Positions 1 through 11,520 of a DNA stretch of 36,125 bases are shown here, piece after piece; position 1 is the first letter of the stretch; each line of letters starts with the position of its first letter. A program made the position numbers and the translations under genes. This stretch comes from Ministeria vibrans ATCC 50519 (lineage: Eukaryota > Opisthokonta > Filasterea): NCBI GenBank assembly GCA_943704425.1, contig CALSCP010001887.1, forward strand, positions 1 to 36,125. Direction: 5' to 3'. Under the pieces are notes generated by a model. The model saw only the letters and a program-made list of their open reading frames with translations, was not told the DNA's origin and made no database searches.

Positions 1-119
1 CCAAGACGAAGACGTTCCAGTCGATGCTGGTGGGTCGTGTTGGGAATGACTGGACGCGCGAGACGAACGAGGGTGACATTCTCATCTTCCGCGATGGCAA
101 TGGCGTCCAAACAATCTGA
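1..119 (+). CDS. 3' end of a caspase-like gene (truncated by window edge)
   Basis: The reading frame is open from base 3 to a TGA at 117-119 and gives about 38 residues. It closely resembles the last residues of the caspase domain encoded on the minus strand at 23305. Both have a V-G-R-[IV] segment, then a Trp, then N-[ED]-G-D-I-L-I-[FY]-R-x-G-N-G-V near the stop codon. I infer that this is the C-terminal end of a paralogous caspase-like (peptidase C14) protein whose body lies left of the window. Nothing upstream can be seen, so whether it also carries Roc-COR or WD40 modules is unknown. An AT-rich spacer separates it from the next gene on the same strand. Confidence 0.6.
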   Translation, partial: KTKTFQSMLVGRVGNDWTRETNEGDILIFRDGNGVQTI

Positions 120-186
120 ATTTTTAATTTTTTATTACACATTTTTTTTCCCTATACACCATTGCAATCCGGCACTACGTATTTCA

Positions 187-1561
187 ATGAGTCTTCAAAC
201 GTAGCAATACCATTTTTGCTTTGTCACTCGTGAGTTTTGTTTGTTGATCAATCTGTCTCTCGTTCCCTCAGTGAAAAACCACTCTCCGACGCCCAGCTGA
301 GGCAGTACAACGAGGAAGGATTCCTTATCGTCAAAGACTTTTTCACGCCTGAAGAGCTTGAGCCGCTTTGCAAGGACGTGTGTGGTCTTGTGTCCGATTT
401 GGCAGATCAACTTTTCGACGGCGGGAAAATCACTGACAAGCACGAAAATCTCCCGTTTGAGACACGCCTCATTGCCCTCGAGCGAGAGTTCAAAGGGTAC
501 TGGGGAAGGCAGTGTAGTGGCGGCTGTCTCACTCGCTTTCGTTCTCTCTCTCTTTCTTGTCTTATAGTGCGAGTGTGTTGTTGCACAAACGCGGTGAGCT
601 TCCTGACTCATTCGCGTCACTCTGGAGCTCCAACCGACTCCTGTGTGTCGTTGAACAGATGCTCGGCACTCAAGACATCTCTGGGCATCCAGTGTGGAAC
701 CTCCGGTCAGTGCAAGAGGCGCTGGAGCGATCGCTTACATGTTGTCTGGTGTAGCACGAAGACACCTTCGAACGAGCAAGCGACCGTTCCCTGGCACCAA
801 GACAACGGATACCTGTCTGCCGACGCAGAAAGCACGCTGCAGCCTACAGCATGGATTCCACTTGTGAACGCAACGCGCGAAACGGGCTGTATGCAGATGG
901 TGCGCGGTGGACACAAAGCGGGAGTGTGTGCCAAACACACTGCGTGCGCCGGCAACACTTGGTAGGGCATTGCGAGACACTCATCCTCCCAATCCAATAT
1001 ACCCACTTAGGTACATCTCATTGGATGAGGCAGAAATCGAAAAGACCCTGCTCGTGAAAGTGAACGAAGAGACAGTTGTGACGTGCGAAGTGCCGTTTGG
1101 CGGAGTGCTCTTTCTGAACAATCTGATTCCGCACCGCTCCTTGCCAAACGACAGTGCGATTACGCGCTGGAGCATTGATCTGCGATGGCAGCAAAGTGGT
1201 CTTCCTAACGGCTTCTTTGGTCTGAAGAGTCCCATTGAGATGCGTCGCAGAGGCGATGCACTCTTCCAACCCGATTTCAGTGTGTGGGGCAAACAAGACC
1301 GTCACGTTGCCATGACAGCAGGAAAGGAAGCAATGGAGACACATCCAGAACAACATGATGATGGCGATGATAATGATGCCTTTAGTACTGTTGTGAGTGG
1401 ACCATGGATGGGCCGGTATACATCTTTATTATCTAATTCAATTCCCGACTAATCTTTATCTTGATTATATTAGTTGGGAGATTACACATGAAAATGCGCA
1501 CACTCGACAGTATTTGGCTTTGGTTGCAAAAGGAGCTCAGTCTAATTGGCACAAATCATAA
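187..1561 (+). CDS. Phytanoyl-CoA dioxygenase (PhyH) family Fe(II)/2-oxoglutarate oxygenase
   Basis: Six exons join in frame to about 346 residues: 187-200, 272-496, 568-705, 755-925, 1011-1415, 1474-1561. The family hydroxylates small substrates using Fe(II), O2 and 2-oxoglutarate. Visible support: an N-terminal Y-N-E-E-G-F-L-I-V-K-D-F-F segment typical of PhyH; the metal motif H-x-D in W-H-Q-D-N-G-Y; G-G-H-K-A-G; and the distal His followed by Arg (L-I-P-H-R-S, then T-R-W-S-I-D-L-R-W) that complete the metal and cosubstrate sites. The model is about the usual PhyH size. The first exon (MSLQT, then EKPLSD) is chosen because it gives a clean GT-AG join; the alternative is an ATG at 237 inside the first intron. 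Intron 3 is only 49 bp. The substrate cannot be told from the sequence. Confidence 0.85.
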
Positions 1562-1795
1562 AAAAATCAAACACCACTCTCAAGCAGATTATTCTTTAAT
1601 TTTTTTTGTTTTTTAATCACCCAAAATGAACAACAGTAATAATTAATTCACATCAAACGTGACAAAAAACACAGATTTTCTTTTCATCTCACTCACAGTC
1701 AAACAAAACATTTTACTTCTATCTCTCCCCAAAACCATTTTCACTCAACACCACACACACACACACACATACACATAAAAACCGTGAGTGCGGTG
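1562..1795. other. Convergent 3' spacer between the PhyH gene and eIF2-alpha
   Basis: This AT-rich spacer of 234 bp has runs of T and a short CACA stretch (about 1751-1769). Both flanking genes end towards it, so it should hold two facing 3' ends. No coding signal is seen. Confidence 0.5.
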
Positions 1796-2997
1796 TTACT
1801 CGCTGGGCCCATCTTCGGCCTCCTCGTCTTCGCCGTCGTCTTCTTCGCCACTGTCATCGCTCTTATCATCATCATCCTCCTCACTTGAATTGTCGTCATC
1901 GCCATCCTTGAGCGTCTGCTTCTTCTCGAGGTCCTGCAGCATTTGTGCCAGAGCCTTGTCGTCGCTCTCTGTGACCGCTCGCGGTTCCGATTGGTAGTGG
2001 AAAGACCCCCCAGCACTCACAATGTTCTCCCGCACTGCCTCACACGCTCTACGCAACACCTCGACTCCCAAATCCTTCTCCAGACTCATCGTCGTCATGA
2101 CATACAGTGGCGGCGCAATCAAATTGATCTTGACGGGCATATCCGGTGTGCTCACAGCCAGTCCGCACCGCAGCGCAGTTTTGACCGCATCGATCCCTTC
2201 ATACCCATAGCAGATCACATCCACATCCGCCCGGATCTTCGTCGGCTGTGGCGCCATGCGTCGTCGGATGTTCGACAGAAGCGTGTTCTTGATCGTCTCA
2301 GAGACGTCCGGAAGGTCCTGGATCACAGATGCGTCTCTGAAAACAAAAAATAAGTGTCAAAAACAAGTCGTTTCTCTTTCCTACGAACGGACACCAACTT
2401 TTTTTTCTCTCTATCTGCACTTCTTACGTGATAGCCAGCTTGAAAGCATCGTAGCTCTTGCCTGCACCCCCGTACTTGCGATCCAGTGCCCATGCAGTCA
2501 CCTTTTGAATCAAGAAACCATTACACACAAGACAGACAGACACACAAACACAGACACACAAAAACAGACCGACACAGACAGACACACAAACACAGACACA
2601 CACACAAACACAGACAGACACACAAACAAACAAACACAGATAGACACTTGCACACAACACATTTCTTCTTTTTTTATTTACTTTGTAGAGGTCTTCGAGG
2701 TCCATGTCGAGCGTCTCGGCGACGTGGCGCAGCACACTGTTGACCGCCTTGGCCTTGAGAAAGCGCTCTTCGCACTTTTGCACTTCTTCCGGCGAGACTC
2801 GGCGCTTTGACAAGTCAATGTAACCTAGACACCAACAATGTGTGAGAGTCCACACCGGGGGTGATAGGTGGCTCCCGCAGCGAACCTTTGTCCTTGTCGA
2901 CTCGCAGCACAATGACACACTCAATGCGCCCCACTCGGATCAGTTTGTTGATCGAGCGGATGCGCCGTCTGGACAGCTCACTCAGCAAGATCATGCC
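1796..2997 (-). CDS. EIF2S1: Translation initiation factor eIF2 alpha subunit, 5' exon(s) missing
   Basis: Four exons on the minus strand (2997-2886, 2824-2682, 2501-2428, 2336-1796) join in frame to 289 residues. eIF2-alpha is the regulatory subunit of the GTP-binding complex that delivers initiator Met-tRNA to the 40S ribosome. The visible part starts at [15 protein letters not shown], so the regulatory Ser51 equivalent is present (codon 2973-2971). It continues through [17 protein letters not shown], the helical domain, K-I-R-A-D-V-D-V and [11 protein letters not shown], and ends in an acidic Asp/Glu/Ser tail. About 45 residues of the N-terminal S1 domain are absent: a good acceptor precedes Gly, but no matching exon lies between here and WDR48. 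Intron 2 (180 bp) is a degenerate CACA/CAGACA repeat. Confidence 0.95.
2520..2650. repeat. Degenerate (CACA/CAGACA)n microsatellite
   Basis: The plus strand is a run of ACACA, AGACA and AAACA units filling most of one eIF2-alpha intron. Reading frames through it are artefacts of the repeat. Confidence 0.9.
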
Positions 2998-3115
2998 CTA
3001 CACACAGCACCACCACCACACACAGACATGCCGCCGTGAGTTTCAAACATGCCATACGTTTCATGTTCCACAGCAAAAGTTAGATGAATGAATGATTTTC
3101 TTGCTTCAGTCACCG

Positions 3116-3146
<31 letters not shown>
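3116..3146. repeat. 31-base poly-A tract
   Basis: An uninterrupted run of A lies between the truncated 5' ends of two divergent genes. It is a likely site of missing or collapsed sequence; see the findings. Confidence 0.95.
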
Positions 3147-3147
<1 letters not shown>

Positions 3148-3175
3148 AGTCAAAGTGAAATATTTTGGGATATAG

Positions 3176-5092
3176 AAATGCACTCATGAAGAGCACTCAG
3201 ACTGGGTGAACGATCTTGTGGCGCTGCGAGACGGCCGTACGCTTGTGTCGGCGTCGGCGGACACGACGCTCAAGGTGTGGGAGCGCGGCGAGCGGCGATG
3301 CATCGGAACGCTGTCGGCACACTCGGACTATGTCAAGGCACTGGCGACTGGGGCGGCAACGGGGACGGTGGCCAGCGCCGCCTTTGACCGCAGCGTGTGC
3401 ATCTGGGACGTGGCGCAGGGACGCGAGTCGGGCGTGCTGCCGTCGCCCACAGTCGTGCTGGGCAACCATGAAGATTCAGTGTACGCCGTGGCCATGAGTG
3501 CGGACGGGACGCTTGTGTGTAGCGGCGGCACCGACCACCTGTGCTACCTGTGGGACGTACGCAGCGGCAAGTGTGTTACACAGCTGGTGGGACACGGCGA
3601 CACGGTGCGGGCGGTGCTGCTCAGCGGCGATGGACGACGCATGGTGACTGCGTCTACGGACGGCACTGTGAAACTGTGGGAGCCGGGCCGTCAGCAGCGC
3701 TGTGTGCGCACGCTCAATGTCCACAACGGCGAGTCGGTGTGGGCGTTAGCAGCCGACGACATGGATTTGCTTCGAACGGGGCGTCTTTTGTCGGGAGCGC
3801 GTGATGGGCGTGTGGTGGCAACAATGAGTCTCGCTGAGGCGTACACGGTGGGGGGTGTCCTGGAGACGCGCCAAGTGTGTCACGAGGGATCCGCAGTGCT
3901 GCGCCTGGCTTTGGCCACACCGTCACCACCATCATTATCAGAAGAAGAAGAAGAAGAAGAAGAAGAAAAAGAGGAGGAAGGAGACGAAGAGAAGGGAGCA
4001 GGAAGAAGGGAAGGCCTTGGTCAGTCGGCAACGGCAGTGTGGGTGGCGACGACCAGCTCAACCGTGCGTCAGTGGTCGCTTTGTACTGAACATGCGACTG
4101 TGCAGCGACAGATTGAAGGGAGTGCGCCAGTGCGACACTACCGGGTGCTCAACAACCGACGGCACGTGTTGACGTGCGACGCAACGGGTGCGCTTGACGT
4201 GTGGGATGTGTTCCAAGCGAAGCGTGTGGCGCAGTACGGGGTGTGTGTGGAGGGCGCAGTGGACACAATGACGGCCAAGGAGCGCACGGCGGCGCTGGAG
4301 CGGGCGCTGGATTTGAAGGAGGAGGAGCTGTTTGAGCAGACGGCGGTGAGTCAGTGGTTTTCGGTGGACCTGCGTTTGGGCTGTCTGATGGTGCACCTAG
4401 ACTCGCCGCAGTGCTTCCAAGCGGAGGTGCTTGCGAGTGTGGCGGGGCTGGTAGGCAAGACAGAAGAGAGCAAGGTGAACCTGGGGTCCGTCTACCTTGA
4501 CGCCCTGTTTGCGGCGTATGCCAAGGCGAAGCGGGCCGAGGCAGCAGCAGGGGCGGAGGAGAGCGGGAGCAGTGGCGGTGGGGCTCCGGCGGTGACGCCG
4601 TTTGGGGAGCAGGTGGCACTGGAGCGGGCGCAGGTGTCGGTGGTGGTGACGCGCAGTCCGGGCGCACAGGGAGTGCACCTGTGTCGTTTGCCTGTGACTG
4701 AGATGGCTCTGCCCCACCACCTGCATCGCCTCGACGAGAACTTGCCACAGTGGCTGCTTGACTCGCTCTTGCGACGGCTCATTCCGTCGACAGTGCAGCT
4801 CAAGTTATCGTTTACGCTAGTGCCAGCGCAGTGTGTGCCATCGGCGACGCACACGGCCCTTCCAGCGCTGCACGAGACGTCGCTTAATGCCCCGCGCGTC
4901 TTCCGAGTGTCGCGCATTGCCCGCTACCTTGCTGACAAGCTCAAGTTGGGCGATGCGCCCGAGACGCTCGAGCGTATTGAGGTGCTCTGTGGCGATCAGG
5001 TGTGTGCGCGCGACGCCAATGTTGCCACCCTCAAGCAGTTTGTCTGGAAGCGCTCCGACGAAATGGTCCTTTCCTATCGCCTTTTGAAGTGA
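3176..5092 (+). CDS. WDR48: WDR48/UAF1-like WD40 protein (deubiquitinase cofactor), 5' exon(s) missing
   Basis: One large exon begins after a possible acceptor (gatatag at about 3169-3175) and runs to a stop at 5090-5092, giving about 638 residues. WDR48 is the WD40 partner that activates USP1, USP12 and USP46 deubiquitinases. The first visible blade has H-S-D-W-V-N-D-L-V followed by S-A-S-A-D-T-T-L-K-V-W, which matches the second WDR48 blade. More blades follow (Y-V-K-A-L-A, S-V-Y-A-V-A-M-S, D-G-T-V-K-L-W-E, E-S-V-W-A-L). The C-terminal half (about residues 380-638) carries the WDR48-type ancillary region (Q-W-F-S-V-D-L-R-L-G) and a ubiquitin-like end. A poly-Glu/Lys insertion (codons 3943-3999) interrupts the propeller. 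The first blade (about 70 residues in animal WDR48) is missing, on the same side as the eIF2-alpha truncation. Confidence 0.9.
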   Translation, partial: KCTHEEHSDWVNDLVALRDGRTLVSASADTTLKVWERGERRCIGTLSAHSDYVKALATGAATGTVASAAFDRSVCIWDVAQGRESGVLPSPTVVLGNHEDSVYAVAMSADGTLVCSGGTDHLCYLWDVRSGKCVTQLVGHGDTVRAVLLSGDGRRMVTASTDGTVKLWEPGRQQRCVRTLNVHNGESVWALAADDMDLLRTGRLLSGARDGRVVATMSLAEAYTVGGVLETRQVCHEGSAVLRLALATPSPPSLSEEEEEEEEEKEEEGDEEKGAGRREGLGQSATAVWVATTSSTVRQWSLCTEHATVQRQIEGSAPVRHYRVLNNRRHVLTCDATGALDVWDVFQAKRVAQYGVCVEGAVDTMTAKERTAALERALDLKEEELFEQTAVSQWFSVDLRLGCLMVHLDSPQCFQAEVLASVAGLVGKTEESKVNLGSVYLDALFAAYAKAKRAEAAAGAEESGSSGGGAPAVTPFGEQVALERAQVSVVVTRSPGAQGVHLCRLPVTEMALPHHLHRLDENLPQWLLDSLLRRLIPSTVQLKLSFTLVPAQCVPSATHTALPALHETSLNAPRVFRVSRIARYLADKLKLGDAPETLERIEVLCGDQVCARDANVATLKQFVWKRSDEMVLSYRLLK

Positions 5093-5213
5093 TACGAAAA
5101 GTGTACAAAGAAGTAAAAATAAAAATAAGAAGAATAAGAGTGGAATTTGAATGAATAATAATATTAATAATGATTATATTTTTTATTATACGACGATTAT
5201 TGATATGGAATAA

Positions 5214-6155
5214 ATGGCGAAGAATCGATTGGGAATTTCAATTTTGGCTGCTGCAGCGACACTGCTTGGCCTGCTATACATAGGGGCTCCTCGAAGCACT
5301 GTAAAGGAGGGGCCTACGGGCGGCGGTCTCAGTGGTCGTGTGGACGATGCGGCTCCGCTGGAGTTTGGCGGAGGAGGAGACGCAAAGGAAGCCATTCAGC
5401 GGACGACGGAGGCGTTGAGAGCGCTCTCGCCCCGACCCCAGTCCAATCGGATACTCCTACTTGAGAGCGACAGTGGCCCACACAACGCGTCAAGTGTCGG
5501 CCATATGGATTTTCTTGAAGTGGAGAGGAGCAGTTTGATCGATTCGAGTCGATTGACAGCCCACAGCGACGTAGAAGAGATCCTGCTTGTACTGGAGGGC
5601 ACGGTCGAGGTGGAAGTAGACAATGTTGATGCATCTCTGGCTAAGTTCGATCTGCACTACGCGCCTGTGGGTCCGGTTGCGCTGAGACAATCATCTGCGG
5701 GCGCTGTGTGGCTCACCGTCCGATATCATGGCCAGGTCGAGACGGTCGGGCCAAGCGTGTTGGCTCACATATCAAAGGGCGGGTCTCTTCCGTCGATGAC
5801 TGTGCAAGACGTGTCTGACCAGCGCCGACGACTGCGTGACGGTGCGCACTTTTTCGCGGCCAGACGCACCCGCACGTTGCCACGTCTCAACCTTGCCACA
5901 GTAGTTGTGACGCCGAGCACACGACCGCCAGGCCTGCACGCGCACACATACGCAAGTCTCTTGGTGGTGCTGGAAGGATTCTTCCGCGTGGACTATGTCG
6001 ACCCCGAGACGGGTGAGGTGCGCGCGCACGATGGACTCTCAACGGGTGCTGTGCTATTTCTCTATCCCAACGTGTCTCATCATGCTGTGCTTATTCATGG
6101 CGATCGGGGTATCTTCTTTGCGATTCTGCTGCAGCACGATGTCAACAAGTTTTAA
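5214..6155 (+). CDS. Membrane-anchored cupin-like protein, paralogue A
   Basis: Single-exon gene of 313 residues, not assigned to a named family. It begins with a short basic stretch and one hydrophobic helix (about residues 6-24), which looks like an uncleaved signal anchor, so the rest is probably lumenal or extracellular. Two beta-rich halves follow. The first has E-E-I-L-L-V-L-E-G-T-V-E-V-E-V, a cupin-like strand pattern without obvious metal histidines. The second has H-A-H-T-Y-A-S-L-L-V-V-L-E-G and later Y-P-N-V-S-H-H-A-V, which resemble cupin motifs 1 and 2. A strongly conserved A-H-F-F-x-A-[RK]-x-T-R-T-[LI]-P-R-L-N-L-A-T segment precedes the second half and is shared with the next gene. 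A bicupin-type fold is inferred; the substrate is unknown. Confidence 0.75.
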   Translation: MAKNRLGISILAAAATLLGLLYIGAPRSTVKEGPTGGGLSGRVDDAAPLEFGGGGDAKEAIQRTTEALRALSPRPQSNRILLLESDSGPHNASSVGHMDFLEVERSSLIDSSRLTAHSDVEEILLVLEGTVEVEVDNVDASLAKFDLHYAPVGPVALRQSSAGAVWLTVRYHGQVETVGPSVLAHISKGGSLPSMTVQDVSDQRRRLRDGAHFFAARRTRTLPRLNLATVVVTPSTRPPGLHAHTYASLLVVLEGFFRVDYVDPETGEVRAHDGLSTGAVLFLYPNVSHHAVLIHGDRGIFFAILLQHDVNKF

Positions 6156-6281
6156 TTTGATAAAAAAATCAATCATAATTAATACAAAATATGTAATCAA
6201 TCTCTAAAAATTTATTCGCAGAGGAAAAAGGATGCTCGATTAATGATTGATTATTATCTCAAATCTCAATTATTTATTGAT

Positions 6282-7250
6282 ATGCGGTTGAGTACAAGGT
6301 GCGCTGTTGCTGGAGGACTCATTGGAATAGTGGCGCTCGTGGGGTTTAGCGTGTCCGTCGAGTCGATTGGTGGAGAGCCAGACGTTTCCGTTGTCCACTC
6401 AGGCGCCGAGGCGGGGACGGAGCGGACTCGGGATTCGACGGAGCGGCCCAAAGAGGAAGGAGCGGCGGACACACCGGTGGAGGCGGGCACGGTGGTGGAG
6501 GCGGCGGAGATGAGCTCTGATTACGTTCCTGCGAAATCGCCACCGACACTGCTCGCTCTCAATGCCCCTCCCACTGATGCTTCAGACGCTGCCGACATGG
6601 CCTACCTTTCATCTCGGGTTCGACGTGTGCTTCATGGAAGGGTCTCCGACGAGAAGGACGATGTAGGCGACGTGGAGGAGCTGTTGTTGGTGACGGCGGG
6701 ACACCTCAACGCAACCATCGACGGCCGGCACCACCGACTCGACGCCATGGACTTGCACTACAGCGAACACGGGCCGGTGCCTGTCCACGACGCACATAAT
6801 GCCACATGGCTGTCCATTCGTTTCCGTGGCACGAAAGACTCTCTAAGCAAGCAGGAGCGCAAGAATGTCGAGCGCGACGCGCTGATGCACACGTCGACTT
6901 TTCATCGAGTGGACGACTGGAACCGGTTCCGCCGCTCCGACCAGGCGCATTTCTTCTGGGCCAAACACACGCGCACCATCCCGCGCCTCAACCTGGCCAC
7001 CATTTTTATGCCACTCACCTCCAAAGTGCCGCGCTACCACCCGCACACCTTTGCGAGCTTTACGGCCATTCTCAGTGGCCACTTTCATGTTGAGTATGTC
7101 GATTCAGACCACAAGCAGCGCATCATCCCTGACCTGCACGCCGGCTCAGTAGTCTTCTTCTACGACAACTCTTTCCATCGCGTGGTGCGCGACGGACCAA
7201 CCATAGGCACATACGTCGCCATCCAGCTCGAACACCGCATCAAATGGTGA
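6282..7250 (+). CDS. Membrane-anchored cupin-like protein, paralogue B
   Basis: Single-exon tandem paralogue of the gene ending at 6155, same strand. The frame opens at an ATG at 6243, but that stretch is AT-rich. The ATG at 6282 (322 residues) is preferred because it puts a basic start (M-R-L-S-T-R) directly before the hydrophobic anchor, as in paralogue A. A low-complexity Glu/Thr/Ala stem follows (about residues 30-80). The E-E-L-L-L-V-T-A-G-H-L-N half, the A-H-F-F-W-A-K-H-T-R-T-I-P-R-L-N-L-A-T block, H-P-H-T-F-A-S-F and the distal Y-D-N-S-F-H-R-V-V correspond one to one with paralogue A. Divergence is substantial outside the shared block, so the duplication is old. Function unknown; a secretory-pathway bicupin is inferred. 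Confidence 0.75.
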   Translation: MRLSTRCAVAGGLIGIVALVGFSVSVESIGGEPDVSVVHSGAEAGTERTRDSTERPKEEGAADTPVEAGTVVEAAEMSSDYVPAKSPPTLLALNAPPTDASDAADMAYLSSRVRRVLHGRVSDEKDDVGDVEELLLVTAGHLNATIDGRHHRLDAMDLHYSEHGPVPVHDAHNATWLSIRFRGTKDSLSKQERKNVERDALMHTSTFHRVDDWNRFRRSDQAHFFWAKHTRTIPRLNLATIFMPLTSKVPRYHPHTFASFTAILSGHFHVEYVDSDHKQRIIPDLHAGSVVFFYDNSFHRVVRDGPTIGTYVAIQLEHRIKW

Positions 7251-7314
7251 CCGACACACCAACACACACACACACGCACACACAACAAACCGTCTATGTC
7301 ATACACAATGTTTA

Positions 7315-10203
<2,889 letters not shown>

Positions 10204-10398
10204 GGCCACTCCAACGACCAAACGGGGATCGATCAGCGCGCCGAGGAATGGAATAAAGTCAAAGAATGTGTGAATTATCAATTAATTATTAACTCAATTA
10301 AGAATTTAAATCATAACAAGTTACAGACCGAGTCATAGAGAAACCTAACGACCGTAAATAAGTCATAAGAGTTTTTTTTTGTCCATCTTGTTATCGTA

Positions 10399-11305
10399 AT
10401 GTCAAGCGAAGGTGGGTGTTGCCCAAACGGAAGCTGGCCGGCGCTGAAGAGCGACTATGTGCCGTGTGGAGAGATGCAGACGCTGGAAAACAAAATGCAA
10501 TGCTACGTGACGGGCAAGGCTGACTCGGACAAGGCCGTGCTGGTCATCTTTGATGTCTTTGGTAGGTGTACCCTGTGGCGTGGATTGGTTTGGTTTGGGG
10601 TGAAGGAAACGTCGCGAAAACCAAAAAAAAAAAACGTTTTGTCTGTAAACTTTGTCTCGGATGCGCAGGTGTGGACTCGGGACGCATCAAGGCGATCTGT
10701 GACCAGCTTGGCTCCGAGGGTTGGCTTGTTGTGATGCCTGATTTCTTCCATGGCGATCCGGTACGCAACGCAGATGTTGTTTGTCGCCCTGTCTCACACT
10801 GTCTCAGCTCGTTAGCCTCGACGACATTGCGACGTGGGCTGTCAAATACCCCTACTCGGGTGTTGCTGAGGATCTGAAAAGCGTGGCGCCTTTGCTCGCC
10901 GGGAAGCAAGTGGCCACTTGGGGATTCTGCTGGGGCTGCTGGGCGGCGCACCATGCCGCAGGCAACCCCGACACGCCCTTCTCCATTGTCGCTGGCGTCA
11001 ACTGTCACCCGTCGCTGAAACTCGAGCCATGGCTTTTTGGCGGCACCGAGAAGGCCATGGCTGAGGCGTGCAACTCGCCTCAGCTGCTTCTGTCGGCCGC
11101 AAATGATCCCCCAAATGTACATCCCGATGGCGAAGTCATTACCATCCTCAAGGGCAAGTTTGGTAACAAGTGCGAAGCGCACTCGTACCCGCGCATGCAG
11201 CACGGCTGGGTCAACCGCGGCGATTTGTCTGACGATGCTGTCAAGGAGGACGTTCGATCCGCCATTGAGCGCGGCGTAGCCTACCTCAAGACCTTCTTCA
11301 ATTGA
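10399..11305 (+). CDS. Dienelactone hydrolase family protein
   Basis: Three exons (10399-10561, 10669-10760, 10808-11305) join in frame to 250 residues, the usual size for a single-domain dienelactone hydrolase. These alpha/beta-hydrolases use a Cys-Asp-His triad. The nucleophile is seen in G-F-C-W-G-C, the Asp in S-A-A-N-D-P-P and the His in M-Q-H-G-W, followed by a normal C-terminal helix (A-I-E-R-G-V-A-Y-L-K-T-F). The early part has V-L-V-I-F-D-V-F-G and W-L-V-V-M-P-D-F-F-H-G-D-P, as in eukaryotic carboxymethylenebutenolidase-like proteins. No signal peptide is seen, so it is probably cytosolic. The second intron is only 47 bp. The natural substrate is not known for most eukaryotic members. 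Confidence 0.9.
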
Positions 11306-11520
11306 CACAAACCTTTTTTTCCTCTCATTCCTTGATTCATTTTGTCACATCGCACATCACTGATTACTGATTACGAAGTATTGAGTAGTGGTCGAATAGA
11401 GTTGAGGTATAGATGAGATCGAGACTACCAAAAAGTGAAAGTGAATTCAGAAGGGAGTTCAGTACTCGTTAGACGTTACTCGTCGAGTATTCGAGTTTAA
11501 AATAAACTTTAATCTTTTCA

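Noticed and set aside
2424..2924. Minus-strand frame with poly-Val/Cys stretch fused to eIF2-alpha sequence
   Set aside because: The Val/Cys part is the CACA-repeat intron; removing it with GT-AG sites restores the normal eIF2-alpha protein.
4149..4748. 199-residue proline/serine-rich minus-strand frame
   Set aside because: Lies entirely opposite WDR48 coding sequence; the composition is the complement of GC-rich codons.
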